A stretch of DNA of 64,000 nt from NCBI RefSeq assembly GCF_902713425.1, contig NC_081231.1, forward strand, positions 1,684,760 to 1,748,759, in the 5' to 3' direction. Numbering within the stretch: position 1 is the stretch's first letter; each line of letters begins with the position of its first letter. Under the pieces are notes generated by a model. The model searched no databases. It was given only the letters and a program-made list of their open reading frames with translations, and was not told the origin of the DNA. The position numbers and the translations under genes are program-made. Shown here one piece after another: positions 33,944 through 47,302 of the stretch. Source of the stretch: Acipenser ruthenus (taxonomy: Eukaryota > Chordata > Actinopteri > Acipenseriformes > Acipenseridae).

Positions 33944-34197
33944 TTATTATTTATTTCTTAGCAGACACCCTTATCCAGGGCGACTTACAATTTGTTACAA
34001 GATATCACATTATTTTTACATACAATTACATTATTTTTACATACAATTACCCATTTATACAGCTGGGTTTTTACTGGAGCAATCTAGGTAAAGTACATTG
34101 CTCAAGGGTACAGCAGCAGTGTCCCCCACCTGGGATTGAACCCACGACCCTCCAGTCAAGCGTCCAGAGCCCTAACCACTACTCCACACTGCTGCCC
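33944..34197 (-). mobile_element. tRNA-derived SINE, antisense, full length
   Basis: It ends at 'actccacactgctgccc', the inverse of the SINE head. Box B is 'gggttcaatccca' on the minus strand, and the tail at 33944 is 'ttattatttatttctta'. It is the same family as 18560-18835, with a small internal duplication of 'attatttttacatacaatta'. Confidence 0.85.
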
Positions 34198-35061
34198 ACA
34201 TTCAAGATAAGAGCCATCGCTATTATCAACCATGACATATAATCATCGGTGTAAAGAATACAAATTAGAAATGGATGGTTTAATCATAATCACAAGTATT
34301 CTCCAGAAATATAAAATGTAATTGCGACAGACAGACACCTCCATACTGATATTCAAAGTAACTTTGATTTGCTGAGAGGATGTACATAGTGTTGAACTAA
34401 TCTACAGCTGTATACAATATGTATGACTGTCTCATCCTTCAGCCCCTCTTGTCCTCCTCAAATCTGTGATAATGTAATATGTATTGCTTAACCATTTATA
34501 TACTGCACATTTCATTGCTCTTTACACTGTTGAATAATATTTAACCCCTTTCCAAAGAATTTGCATTTTTTATTGTTAGTTTATCACAAAGGAATAATCA
34601 ATGTAGCCCAGTTAATAGCCAGTTCTGTATCCTGAGCACGCAAGTAACTTGCATATGCATGTTATGTAAAGCTCAAAGTTGTATAAAAAAAAAAAACAAC
34701 AACAGTAAAATAGTTTTCCCAGTTTCTATTTGAAATATCAACATTCTCAAAAATCCTATTTAAAATAACCCCCCCCAAATCCTATTTTATATGCATGTCC
34801 AACTACTCCAATACACTGCTTCTGTAAGGGCAGTTCCAGCGACCCACCCAATTTTAATTTAATTAACAATCCGTCTAATACTATTAAAATTCATTAACAA
34901 TTCAAACTTACGCCAGTGTCTTTGGCTGCCAGATTGGTGAAAGACGATACGAAAACATCGCACCCGGTGATTTTTCAATACCGGGGAGTACTGGGATTTT
35001 TTTTTTCTGTATTAATTAAATAATTAATAATCTTTTTTCCAATTCATTACAATTTGAATTG

Positions 35062-35181
<120 letters not shown>

Positions 35182-35280
35182 TTTTTTAATTGAATTCATA
35201 ACTTAAAAACTTTGAATTTCAAGGTACTTCAAAGAAGACTGAGGGAGGCATACGTTCTAAATTTCCCATTATTGAAAATC

Positions 35281-35570
35281 ACCATCTGAGCTTCTGAAAA
35301 ACAAACGCGACGCCCGACTCTGAGCTTCTGAAAAACAAACCTGATGCCCGACTGAGCTTCTGAAAAACAAACCCGACGCATGACTCTGAGCTTCTGAAAA
35401 ACAAACGCGACGCCCGACTCTGAGCTTCTGAAAAACAAACCTGATGCCCGACTGAGCTTCTGAAAAACAAACCCGACGCATGACTCTGAGCTTCTGAAAA
35501 ACAAACGCGACGCCCGACTCTGAGCTTCTGAAAAACAAACCCGTCGCCCCACTCTGGGCTTCTGAAAAAC
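35281..35570. repeat. Minisatellite with 100-bp higher-order unit
   Basis: Monomers of 34, 32 and 34 bp share 'ctgagcttctgaaaaacaaa' and differ in the linker ('cgcgacgcccgact', 'cctgatgcccga', 'cccgacgcatgact'). The three together repeat at 35301, 35401 and 35501, so the array grew in 100-bp steps. On the minus strand each monomer reads 'gtttgtttttcag|aagctcag', a good 3' splice site. Confidence 0.95.
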
Positions 35571-35689
35571 GTCCCTGATCCCCGGTTCTAATTTCCATGC
35601 GGGAAGGCAAAAAGAAGGTAAGAGAGGGGTTACAAAATATCCAGAGGGATTTAGTGGCTAAGTGCTTTCTATTGATATCAGCCTTTATC

Positions 35690-35906
<217 letters not shown>

Positions 35907-36380
35907 TCTTTGTTCAATTAAACATTTGTATAACAGGCTCCTGCTTGACTCTGCATTCATAAGCAGGTCAGCACTTGCCTGTGTTGCAATGAATTTAGTT
36001 TCACTTCCTCTATTTTAAACAAGCAGGCCTGCCCACTAAGAACATCACATGCATGTGTTTTTTTTTTTTTTTTTTTAATAAACCTGATAACGGGTCATTT
36101 CTATTTTTTTGTTCGGACTCCAGTTATATTGTTATTCTTCTGTGGCTAATAATTCAGGTGCTAGATATATACTAGAGAGGCACACTGAACACTAGTAAAT
36201 ATGGAAGCAATAAAGAACGAGCTGAAATGCAAATATATAAAGTAATTTATTTTATAAGAAAGTGCTAGACAAACTGCAGGAGTGCAAAAAGTGCAAACTT
36301 TTCGTTCAATTCAATCCCCGAAAGGACCATGAATATAGTATAAATATCCATAAAATATTTCTTACATATATTTACATTTG

Positions 36381-36384
<4 letters not shown>

Positions 36385-36449
<65 letters not shown>

Positions 36450-36491
36450 ATATATATATATATATGTATATATGTATATATATATATATAT
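36385..36491. repeat. (TA)n / TATG microsatellite
   Basis: A TA tract broken by several 'tgtatatg' units. Confidence 0.95.
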
Positions 36492-36649
36492 GTGTATATG
36501 TAATTACACACATGTAGAGTGTTTATAATGAATGAGATAATCATTTAACAGTGATCACTAAAAACCATGTAGATCAGATTGAAGTCTATGAGAATAAACT
36601 TTTTTTTTGAAAAAAAAAAAAAAATCTGTTGATTGCATGCCATTTTGCA

Positions 36650-36894
36650 ATTATTATTATTATTATTATTGATTTCTTAGCAGACGCCCTTATCCAGGGC
36701 GACTTACAATTGTTACGAGATATCACATTATTTTTACATACAATTACCCATTTATACAGTTGGGTTTTTACTGGAGCAATCTCTGTAAAGTACCTCGCTC
36801 AAGGGTACAGCAACAGTGTCTCCCACCTGGGATTGAACCCACGACCCTCCGGTCAAGAGTCCAGAACCCTAACCACTACTCCACACTGCTGCCC
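36650..36894 (-). mobile_element. tRNA-derived SINE, antisense, full length
   Basis: It runs from the (TTA)n tail through 'gcagacgcccttatccaggg' to the head 'actccacactgctgccc'. It is the same family as 18560-18835. Confidence 0.85.
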
Positions 36895-37648
36895 TGGTGT
36901 GTGGAGTAGTGGCAATGCAATGGTTTTGCATTAAGGGGTAATGGTAGCACAATAGCTCCTATGGCATGAGGCCGTCATTGGTAGAATGGCTCCACAGTGG
37001 CTGTGAAGGGCACATCATTCCATCTTCATTAAGGGCGTTGTTTCAGGGTTCGTGGCAAGAGCTTCATCAATACAGGCGATCACGAAATCCAAAAACTCTT
37101 CGTCCCTCTTTGCACTTCTCTTGTGCTCCTGTATCTTGTAGTTGTGAAATGTGAACGTGCGTTTACTCCCCAGACTGTGGAAGAAAGGCACCAGCTCCTT
37201 TGCAATTCCAAAGTTCTTTTTTGTCAGCACAGTGATGGGGTACAAGCCTAGAAATGAAAGAAAAAAAATAAAATAATTGACGTCTCTGCTTGATGTTCAC
37301 ATGCCTTGCCCAGCTCTGCATGCTGATAAAATCATGGTCATGTTGATTGAAGTGTAGCGAGACAGGAGTTGGTATGAAGTTGAAATGCTCAATCATATCT
37401 GTGTAAAATAAACCCTTACCTGTCACACTTCTAATATCCTCAAACAGTGTTTGAATTTCATCTTTGGTTGTGTCCGTCAGCTCCTTGGTGCAACTGAAAG
37501 ACAATAGTGTAATCTGTGTCACATGACATGGTATTTATTTAGTACACAATACAGGCCCATCAAGATGCAATGCCTTGTACTGTATGCTTGTTGCACTGCA
37601 CACAGTGCCACTGGTGGCCACAGGTTGTGACTGCAGTTTCTTTACTCA

Positions 37649-38232
37649 ATGTCAGTCACACGTGTGGACAGACAGACAGTCGGACAGGATTGTACATGGA
37701 TTAGGGAGTGGTTAACATGCAGAAAACAGAAAGTACTGATTAGAGGAGAAACCTCAAAATGGAGCGAGGTAACCAGTGGTGAACCACAGGGATCAGTATT
37801 AGGTCCTCTGCTCTTCCTAATCTACATTAATGACTTGGATTCAGGTATAGTAAGCAAACTTGTTAAACTTGCAGACGACACAAAAATAGGAGGAGTGGCA
37901 AACACTGTTGCAGCAGCAAAGGTCTTTCAAAATTATATTGACAGCGTTCAGAACAGAGCAGACACATGGCAAATGACATTTAATAGAGAAAAGTGTAAGG
38001 TACTGCATGCAGGTAATAAAAATGTGCATTATAAATATCATATGGGAGATGCTGAAATTGAAGAAGGAATCTATGAAAAAGACCTAGGAGTTTATGTTGA
38101 CTCAGAAATGTCTTCATCTAGTCAATGTGGGGAAGCTATAAAAAAGGCCAACAAGATGCTCGGATATATAGCGAAAAGTGTTGAATTTAAATCAAGGGAA
38201 GTAATGTTAAAACTTTACAATGCATTAGTAAG
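37649..38232 (+). mobile_element. CR1/L2-group LINE, internal reverse-transcriptase fragment
   Basis: The frame holds GSVLGPLLFLIYINDLD, LADDTKIGG, KCKVLHAG and EKDLGVYVD, in the order of CR1-group reverse transcriptase (palm B and C motifs onward). It lacks the 5' part and, unusually for a LINE insert, also its 3' end. It stops at LYNALVRL, followed by a 17-bp inverted repeat (38213-38229 and 38233-38249). It is antisense to receptor copy 2. Confidence 0.85.
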
Positions 38233-39593
38233 ACTAATGCATTGTAAAGAATAAGTAGAATAAGTAGAACAGCACCTTTTTAGAGAGATAACGGTATATC
38301 ATGAACCCAACACAACAAGCCAGGATGAAAAGGGTGACAGGGATTAGGGTTGATGTAATTATAATATGCTGATCATCGGTTTCTTGTCCTGCAGAAAAAA
38401 AAATTCAAACATATTTCATGAACTCTTTAAACACTGCACACCTGTCTGGGTTATTTGAAAACAAGTTTTTCACACGGTATGCATGCAATACCCCCTGAGT
38501 TGTGCTGCAGGTGAATAACACATTTACCTGGAGTGACTCGCATGCAGTTGGTTTTGTGTTCTTGGAGAGGCTGGTTCCACACTGTACAGCAGACTGTTTC
38601 CTCTTCAGTAACATTCCTTGTTAATTTACTCACAACATCATACAGCCCCTCTGGATTCAGTGTGTGCTGCGTGACTGAATCCGGAGTGTAATTCATCCCA
38701 CTGCCACCGGTCCAGGTCACCAGCGCAGGAGGGAAACCATTTCTAGAAGAGCAGGTGAAGGAGCGAGTGTCCAGGGCGTCTGTCAACTGGGGGGGTTCAT
38801 AAGAGGCTGCAAAGAGAGAGACGCTGCTTAGGCATCAATAGCAAGTGCAGTGGAATGGACAATAAGACCATTTTCCCTTTCCCTTAGGGGGTGAGGGAGG
38901 GGGCAGTTCAGTCTCCACGCCTCAAGCCTGCCCTGGACAAGTGGGAGCACAGTTTCTCTAAGGGTGTAAGGGTGGGAACTATGCAGAGAGCATAAAGAAG
39001 TTAGAAATACATACCTAGTACAGTTAAAACAGAGATTTTAGTGTAAAGGCCTTCTGTCAATGCGACATTACATTCATAATGCCCCTCATCAGACATCTGC
39101 ACGTTCTCAATGAAAAGGGAGGCATTTCCGTCTCTGAATTTGTCAGGGTAAACCCGCCCCCTCCTCGAGGCTGCCCTGTGCTGCAGCTGATCCACACCAT
39201 TCTCATAGTGTTGGATGTTTGTGCAGACATCATTGTGACAGTGGTGCCACAATACAGCCTTGTCTTGTCTCATCCTGGCAGCGTCAAACCTGCATTCGAT
39301 CCAGACGTCTTTGCAGCGGACCCCTGTGATTTCTTTCACAAAACTCTCTCCTGAAAGAGCGTGGATGATAAAACAAGTTTTCAGTCAATGGTAGGACGGT
39401 GTGGGTCAGGCATTAATATAACTGACAAAGGAAAAGGTTGATACTTCAACAAAGGGTTACTGTGGAGAATTGAATTCACATAATTGCAGCAGGAATGACA
39501 GAATATTACGGAAACAGCTGTTAAGTTCTTCACTATAGGTAATAATAATTTTGTAAATGTGTCATTTTAAATTATCTTTTTAACCCTCTAAAG

Positions 39594-39755
39594 CAGGGGT
39601 CTCCAGTTCTGGTCCTAGAGGGCCGGTGTCCCTCCATCTGTACCCTAAATTAATTGGATCAATTAAGCTTCTAAAGCACTTAATTTGGTCCAATTAGGGT
39701 ACAGGTGGAACAAAAACAGGAGGGACTCCGGCCCTGTAAGACCAGGAAACCCCTG
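39594..39755. mobile_element. hAT-like MITE, 162 bp (copy 2 intron 1)
   Basis: The ends read 'caggggtctccagttctggt' and 'gaccaggaaacccctg' (inverted). The arms also share 'gagggccgg' and 'ccggccctg'. The flanks 'ctctaaag' (39586-39593) and 'ctctaagg' (39756-39763) form an 8-bp target duplication with one change. The element is absent from the matching intron of copy 4, so it inserted after those copies split. Confidence 0.85.
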
Positions 39756-40099
39756 CTCTAAGGCATTCTGAAAACTAATTTTTTAATTCATGTTAAAAAT
39801 TTATAATAAACAAAATAACTATCAAAACTGAAAAGGAATAATTAGTTTGTAAATGTTTTCAAAGTTATAAAAGTTCTAACGTAATTGTGTAATCAAAGAG
39901 AAAAACTTATACTGTATCACTTGGGCAGTAAATTAGTCTGATCCATCCCTACATTTTATTTTAATTGGTGAGGAAAAGCAATTGCTTTCTCTTGTGAAGA
40001 AGACATACAGATTGCACTTTGAGCACTTAACATGAGAACAGAAATGTTTGGGAATAAGAAAGGCTCGTCCCTTGTTAGCACACCACTCTCCCCTACTTA

Positions 40100-40640
40100 T
40101 GGGAACTAATTTAAAAGCACAGAATCTAGGCTTTTAAAAAGTGTTCCCAGTGTTTTAGATCCTATTTCTTCACCTGGTAGGCTATTCCATTCATTTCTAA
40201 CTGTGTAAAAAAAGTGCTTCCTACCTTCTGTTCTAAACTTACTTTCTCAGCTTCCATGTATGCCCTCTTGATCTTTTCTCTGTGCTAAATTTGAAGTAGT
40301 TTCTTGGGTTGACTTTATTTAGACCATTTATGATTTTAAAGACTTCAAATCACATCCCTTCTTTTTTCTAAACTGAAGAGTTCCTTATTTTACCCCGTCT
40401 TCATTCTTTTACTCTGGGATCAGCCTAGTTGCCCTTCTCTGTACCTTCTCCAGTGCAATGATGTCTTTTTTTGTAGTGAGGTGATCAGAACTGCACACAG
40501 TATTCTAGGTGGGGTCTAACTAGAGCATTGGATAATCTTAACATAACCTCTCTAGACTTGTATTCTGTTAATTGTATACTTAGAACCTGGATTATTAATT
40601 TTTGGATGCCTTTGCAACCTCATTTTTTGTATCTTCCCTT
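40100..40640 (-). mobile_element. CR1-group LINE 3' part, antisense (copy 2 intron 1)
   Basis: 'gtgaggtgatcagaactgca', 'cagtattctaggtggggtct' and 'cttctctgtaccttctccag' are typical antisense CR1 sequence. The last part ('aacataacctctctagactt') is also found at 60975-61000 in copy 4. The LINE therefore predates that duplication and was later cut down in copy 4. Confidence 0.75.
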
Positions 40641-41541
40641 TATTATTTAAAGATTATCTACAGAAAGTTTACATTTGTTTGAAATTAACTCTCTTTGCAT
40701 GACAAACTGCATGATGTAGCTTTCAGGCAACAAAATCTAATTTCGGAAATTTTAAATTCTCAAAAACACACCCATATGTGTCCTTGGTAATTTATAAGCA
40801 TACAAATATTTACATTTTGAAAAAACTATCAACAAATTGTATAGATTACAAGTCCCACCTCCTCCCATTGCATTATATTGAGCCCTGGACAATGATTGGA
40901 TTGTAAAACATGTTGATTACTGGCAGCATCATCCTCCAGGGTAGAGATTTTGGTAAAGTCATATTTTGTTGCCTTAAGGCAACAGCTTGCGGTAGGGGGT
41001 TAAATAAATGTAAAGTTATTTTTTTCAAACATTGGGTCCTTTTTTAGAAAGACATTTCTTCACTTCAGTAAAACATGTTTATCTGTAAAGCACTTTCAGG
41101 CTTTGAGCCTCAACTACCCCTGCAGGTCATTACCTGCCAGTGAAGGTCAGTGACACTTACTGGTATCGTTTAGCCTGTTGTGTGTGAAGAAAATTGTTTG
41201 GTACTTCAAGAAGCTCCCTTATTACACCACGCCCACGTGTCAAACTTAATTTTAATATCGGTTGATGCTCCGCATCGTGTCCTTCAGTTGGTTTTTAAAT
41301 ACAGTGTGTTTTTTTATTAATTTATTTTTCACATCAGAGAAGCAACTGGAGTATAAAAGGAGATCCTGTTTCTTGGTAAACAGCGCCAGTTAGTTTTAAA
41401 CACACAGAACTCGTGACCAAGATAAAAAAAAAAAAAAACAGAACTTGTTTATTTTCTAATTATACATAGTACTTTTTAATAAATAAAATAAAACCTACCT
41501 GTACCAACCAATAGGATCAGCCCAAAAGCAAAAAGCTTCAT

Positions 41542-43121
41542 TCTATAAGAAATAAAGAAAGCTTTAAAACCTCTTTTTAACACATGAAGTATTTTTAAAA
41601 TATATTTGAACATGTATTTGCTGTAGGCATACAGGATACATTTTGTATCCTGTATGCCTTTATAAATGTGTGTGGAATTGGACATTTGTTATCAAACCGG
41701 CAGGAATCGTTACCAATATCACAGTCTATACTGTATCATACCATAATAAACATTGAGAGAAATAAGCTCAGGAGTTTGTTTCTCAAAGATTACTGCGGTA
41801 TAACAGTTGATTATAATAGATATCGATTCCAGTGATGTCAGATTCCACACATATTTATAAACTGCACTTTATTGTTATGTTGTCCTTGAGAAACAATAAC
41901 ATAACACATTGTAAACGTACCTGGCTAGACGTGTTTGTGTCCTGAACAGAGAGACGCGACACAGCTCGAGAGCTTCTGCGAGTTCCATTGTATTTGGTAA
42001 CTAAAATTTAAAAATGAGGAACTTTGCAGGGTTTCCTGATGACATGTAGAAAAACAGGAACAATGTGGTGACATTTTTAAAAACGGGAACAATGAAATTA
42101 ATGTTCAAACAGGCTGTTTTTATGTAGTTGCATTTATGTGTCTTATGTACTTCTTATGGTCATACACGGACACGTTTGCAGTCTCGATCATTTTTACTTG
42201 TTGCTCTGAAGTTGGTGCTATTGTTAACAGCCGTCATGGTGGTCACAATTCGGTCGAATGTCTGGAGACAGTTGATTTATGACATCTGTATTTACAAGGT
42301 TGATCTGAGAAACAAAAAACTCTTTCTAATTTTTGCGGTACTGTGTGGCAAACCCTACATAGTAATCGCAAACCTGGTGTAGGTGTAAACAAGAGCGAAA
42401 TTGTGTGCCAGTATTCGTAAGCCGCCAGATCCCGTCTGAGATCCGTCAAGGAGTCAGTCACTTGGTACTGCATAAACTCCATTAGGCTAGCCAGCAGGGG
42501 CGGCTCCAGAAATAATTCCTCGCGGGGCTTAGCCTGTGGGGAGTGGAGCCAAGGAGAACATTTGTGGGTTAATAAGCTCTGACAACCCACAGCAATCTCA
42601 TTTCTGCTTTTGTAGCAGTTATGATCTCTGAAGTCATTATCACGATGACTGAGTTATAATATAAATACATACATTGCTAACGTAGCTGATCTTGTTCTTA
42701 TGAATGTGTTATATGAGAGAATTTTAATCAACACACGCTAAGTTATGTCACACGGTACACAAACGCGAAATAAAAAGACAGCATTTGTTTCACAGCATTA
42801 GTGAACTATATTTAAGCCTAAATTTAAATGGAGTAAAACACATGCTGTGTTTAAAATTTGTATAAGATGTTTCACTGTGCAAAATTGCATATGAACTTTT
42901 GTTTAACCATCCAGTTACAAAAAAAAGGAAGTTAAAAGAAAAATTTGCATAAAGTTGAGAAGGTTCTTTGAGCAAAAAATTATATATATATATATAATAT
43001 ATATAATAAATCCATCTGTGTCGTTATCCGTTAGAGCTTCAGCTTTATTTGGATGATTGCCTTTACCTTGTTTTAATTTCCCGTTCCTCTGAGACACGAA
43101 TGTACCAGCTTTACACACACG

Positions 43122-43156
<35 letters not shown>

Positions 43157-43741
43157 TTTTTTAACGTATTCTCATTTTGTTGATAATTAATTAACATTTC
43201 TGTACTGTGGGTGTTATCAGCATGATTTTTAAAAGGGGCAAAATTAGAACGAGCAATTATCACTTACTGACGTCACTACCGTGGTATTATGTCTTTATTT
43301 CGAATGGCTCAGGATGCAAATATAGCCTTCATCCATGTATTATATAATGACAAAATTAACTTGTTTACTAATATCTGCTTTGTCGGTGTACTCCTATAGT
43401 GTTATATTAACCAATCGGGTGTTTCCAGCAACAGCAGTAAATGTCCACCGGCTCTACAGCTGTAGGTACTACTGTTTAGCTTAGCCCAGTGTGTATTAAA
43501 AAGGGGGCGGGGTCTCCTCAATCCGTCACAATGGGGAGGGGGGAGGGAAAGCATTCGCAGAGCTGGGCTTATATTAATGCTCCAGCGACCCCTACTGGCC
43601 AGGCTGGTTGCATTGCACACAAGTGGAGTTGGATCAATACTGTTGCTTTGTCTTCTGTGATTCATAGCTAAGGCATTAGGAAATTAAGACAACTGTAAAT
43701 ACACAAATAAATACATTTTATTGACTGAAATATATGGAACA
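41542..43741. other. Interval between receptor copies 2 and 3
   Basis: About 42113-42210 resembles 63609-63690 upstream of copy 4 ('cttatgtacttcttatggtc'). About 43400-43500 resembles 33470-33545 upstream of copy 1 ('gctctacagctg'). A minus-strand frame at 42243-42590 looks like repeat sequence. GT/AT microsatellites lie at 42980-43010 and 43115-43155. No further gene is seen. Confidence 0.5.
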
Positions 43742-46700
43742 TCAAACATCCTCTATTAAGCGTACTGTCTCTGAATCAGTCTCTTCAATACAGGCATTCA
43801 TGAAATCCAAAAACTCTTCGTCCCTCTTTGCAGTTCTCTTGTGCTCCTGTATCGTGTAGTTGTGAAATGAAAACACCCGTTTACTCCCCAGACTGTGGAA
43901 GAAAGGCATCAGCTCCTCTGCATGTCCCTGGTTCTTCTTGGTCAGTCCAGTGAAAGGGTGCGAGCCTAGAAACGAAAGAAAATAATTGATCGCTTTGTTG
44001 TGCTGTTAACGTACCTTGCATGCTGTATGAAATAATGATCATGTTGAGTAGTGTAGCGAGATGGGGATCGGTATGAATCTTCATAGCTGTGTTACGGGTT
44101 GAAAGAAAAAAAAAAAAACTTACCCATAACACTTTTAATGTCTTCAAACAATTCTTTAATTTCATCTTTGGCGACTGTCGTCAGCATCTCGGTACAACTG
44201 AAAGACAGCAGTATGATTTGTCAGATGACACGGTCTTCAGTAGGAAACAGCACAGGCACATTGCGAGACGCACAGAACCTGAAGCGCATTACATATCACA
44301 CAGACATGGTGCACTGCACTGGCTACAGGTAAAGATTTAAAAGTCAATTTTCTCATTAGGTGACAATTTGTCAGAATCAGACATTAACTTTGAGACTTTA
44401 TTTAGGAAAAAATAAAACAAAGAAAGGGAAGAAAAAGCTCAGTTCCTTGTACTATGTTTCTTGCATAGCACAGCGCCACTGGTGGCCAACTGGTGTAACT
44501 GCAGCTTTTTTGACTGACGTAAACCTACACACAGCAATGTCCGTGACATGTCCAACAGATGGGCCGACAGACAAAGACCGGACACGTACCTGTGCACAAA
44601 CACAAAAGGGCGTCTGTGACTCTGTTCTTCCCTTCTCCACTTGTCCAGGTAGGAGTCCCGTTCACTGGTCCAGAACCTGTCCTCCTGCTGCAGCAGTGCT
44701 CTGGTGATGGTGATGCGCTCTGTTAGGGGCACCTCCTCAGGCTGGGCATAATGTGGGGGATCCTTCTCAGCACCAGCCCAGTTAGCAAAGGGCTCTTCAG
44801 CCTTGTAGGCAAACACACAGGAGTTGATGAGCGACGGCACGCCGTGCTTTGGTTTTCCAATCAGTATAATGGCCGTGTCGTCTGAGCAATTAGAAATCCT
44901 TTTCTGCTTTCTGGCCAGATTCCGGCGTCCTGAGAAACACAAAAACAAATGGATATGAATATGGAATATGGAATATGGATAGGGTCATTCAATTTGAAAT
45001 ATTCTAGTCAAAGGTAATTCATGAAAAACATACTGTCCCGTTTGAACATTTTATTAAAAAACGTTAGTGTTTTCCAATGCAGCGTTCAGAGAAATATAAC
45101 AGTTTAATTTCAAAACTAAAATTTTAAAAGCAACACATTTCTGGTTTATAACATGAAAGGTGTGTCGTGAGTTCAGTACATAATTAATTTAAAATGATAG
45201 GCCCTTTTGACACATGCACATCAATAACTGCAAGAGGGATAGATAATTAGAACAGCACCTTTAGAGAGATACCAGTATATCATGAACCCGACACAAGCCA
45301 GGGTGACAAGGATTAGGGATGCTATCAGTATAATATGCTGATCATCGGTCTCTTGTCCTGCAGAGAAAAACAGTAAAACATATTCCATGAACTCTTTCAA
45401 CACTGCAGAGCTGTCCGGATCATTTGAAAACAAGTTGTTCACACAGTATGCATGCAATACTCCCTGAGTTGTGCTGCAGGTGAATAACACATTTACCTGG
45501 AGTGACTCGCATGCAGTTGGTTTTGTGTTCTTGGAGAGGCTGGTTCCACACTGTACAGCAGATTGTTTCCTCTTCAGTAACATTCCTTGTTAATTTACTC
45601 ACAACATCATACAGCCCCTCTGGATTCAGTGTGTGCTGCGTGACTGAATCCAGAGTGTAATTCATCCCACTGCCACCGGTCCAGGTCACCAGCGCAGGAG
45701 GGAAACCATTTCTAGAAGAGCAGGTGAAGGAGCGAGTGTCCAGGGCTTCTGTCAACTGAGGGGGTTCGGAAGAGGCTGCAAAGAGAGAGACACTGCTTAG
45801 GCAACAATAGCAAGTGCCATAAGATGCTTTTCCCCTTCCTATATATTAAATTTGATGGCTTATCAGCTCTGGAGATTAATGAATAGTCTATTTCCACTGA
45901 GCAAATATAGTACAAAAAGGATTATAGGCATCGATTGATTACTCTGGACGAGAAGGACTACTGTTTTCTCTTAGGGGGATGAGGGAGGGAGCAGTTCAGT
46001 CACCATGCCTCAAACCTGCCCTGGACTGCAGGGAGCACCTTTTCTCTTTGGGGGTGAGGGTGGAAACTATGCAGTAAGCACAAAAAAAAAATTCGAATAC
46101 GCACCTAAAACAGTTAACACTGTGATTTCAGAGGTAACGCCGTCTTTCAGTACGACAACACATTTATAAAGCCCCTCATCAGACATCTGCACGTTCTCAA
46201 TGAAAAGGGAGGCATTTCCGTCTCTGAATTTATCAGGGTAAACGCGTCCCCTCCTGGAGGCTGCCCTGTCCTGCAGATGATCCACACCATTCTCATAGTA
46301 TTGGACCCGTCTGGAGCCATTGCCCTGCTTTAGATACCAGGATACCGGCACGTTGTCCATTTTCATCCTAGCCGGGTCAAACGTGCAGTTGATCCAGACG
46401 CCATTGCCACGGACCGCTCTGATTTCTGTCCCTCCTTAACAAGCAGAGATGGAAAAACAAGTGGTGAAAGTGAGAGAAAAAAGTAGCACGATTGCAGCAT
46501 GAATGCCCTTCATTATAGAAATATACGTCTTATGCTTTTATATAAGAAGCTATTTTTGGGAGATACAGCCCAGCAGTTTGAAATAATGGGTTAAATACAT
46601 CTGTGATGCATCAAAATGTGTCATCTGAGAAACGGCAATGACTAGTTTAATGAAAGTGCTATTTAAAAGGCCTGGGTGTCCTTGGGTAAGGAAATGAGGT

Positions 46701-46880
46701 GTTGGACTCACGGTATGTAAAGTGTGACATACAAGTGTACGATCCCCTCCATCGCTGGGGATAATACAATCCCATTAATAAATCTAAATTAAAAAATATC
46801 AAATCGCAGCAAGAAAAAAAAAAACTTACCAACTGTAGGTTGAAAATAAAGATAGACCAGCCCCAAGACGAGAAGCTCAT
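43742..46880 (-). CDS. B7-like/P-loop receptor, copy 3, start codon out of frame
   Basis: Exons: 46880-46830, 46434-46105 (V-set), 45775-45497 (C-set), 45357-45259 (transmembrane, 12 nt shorter than copy 1), 44929-44590 (P-loop), 44197-44124 and 43965-43742. From the V exon on, everything is open and in phase. The V loop reads WYLKQGNGSRRVQYY, without the extra cysteine pair seen in copies 1, 2 and 4, and the acceptor is 'gttaag' rather than 'tttcag'. The P-loop exon reads IILIGKPKHGVPSLINS. In exon 1 the ancestral 'gaatgaagc' has become 'gaaatgagc'. The hydrophobic leader ELLVLGLVYLYF thus has no in-frame ATG at the usual place. The nearest is about 43 codons upstream (47007), which would bury the leader. 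Either the copy is dying or it uses another first exon. Confidence 0.7.
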
Positions 46881-47302
46881 TTCTATAAGAGAGAAAAAAA
46901 AAGATTGCAAAACTGTATTTAGCACCTAGCGTACAAAGCCAAGCAACATGTGTTTTTTTTTTATATAGAATACATTGTGGTTTATCAGTGTAATGAATAG
47001 TAATCAAATGTTAACGTACTTATTGAAAGTAGACTCTGCCGCTTTAAATCATGACCACTCCCCTTTGACGTACGACGTGAGCGCTAGTTGGAGCTTGTGT
47101 ACAGTGAACCTGTGTGTATATCTTGCAGACCTTATCGTAGTATTTGAGTGCTAAACCTTCTTAGGGATTTTACTCGGTCCTAGATCGTTTATTATGTACT
47201 ATTGGCTGCAATTTCGGATTCATACAGATGGGACTCTGTGTTACTTGCGCGTGAATACGCAGCTGGTGCGGCTAGCTTTGCCTGACAGTGTCAGCGACAC
47301 AG

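Larger units (their letters stand above)
37015..41541 (-). pseudogene. B7-like/P-loop receptor, copy 2, main P-loop exon lost
   Basis: Recognised exons are 41541-41499 (MKLFAFGLILLVGT), 39350-39015 (V-set), 38806-38528 (C-set), 38388-38276 (transmembrane), 37493-37420 and 37247-37015. The 340-bp exon with the P-loop is absent, and its place is taken by an internal LINE fragment (about 37649-38232). The membrane exon has two extra A bases before its GT compared with copy 1, which breaks phase. Reading on past that GT ends soon after. The V and C exons are open and intact, and the V loop reads HCHNDVC. A secreted or tail-less membrane form cannot be excluded, but the original receptor is not encoded. 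Copy 4 is its closest relative: their first introns align over long stretches. Confidence 0.8.

Noticed and set aside
42243-42590. 115-aa minus-strand open frame upstream of copy 2
   Set aside because: It looks like repeat-derived sequence ('ggggcggctccag' MITE-like end) with no splice context tying it to the receptor genes.
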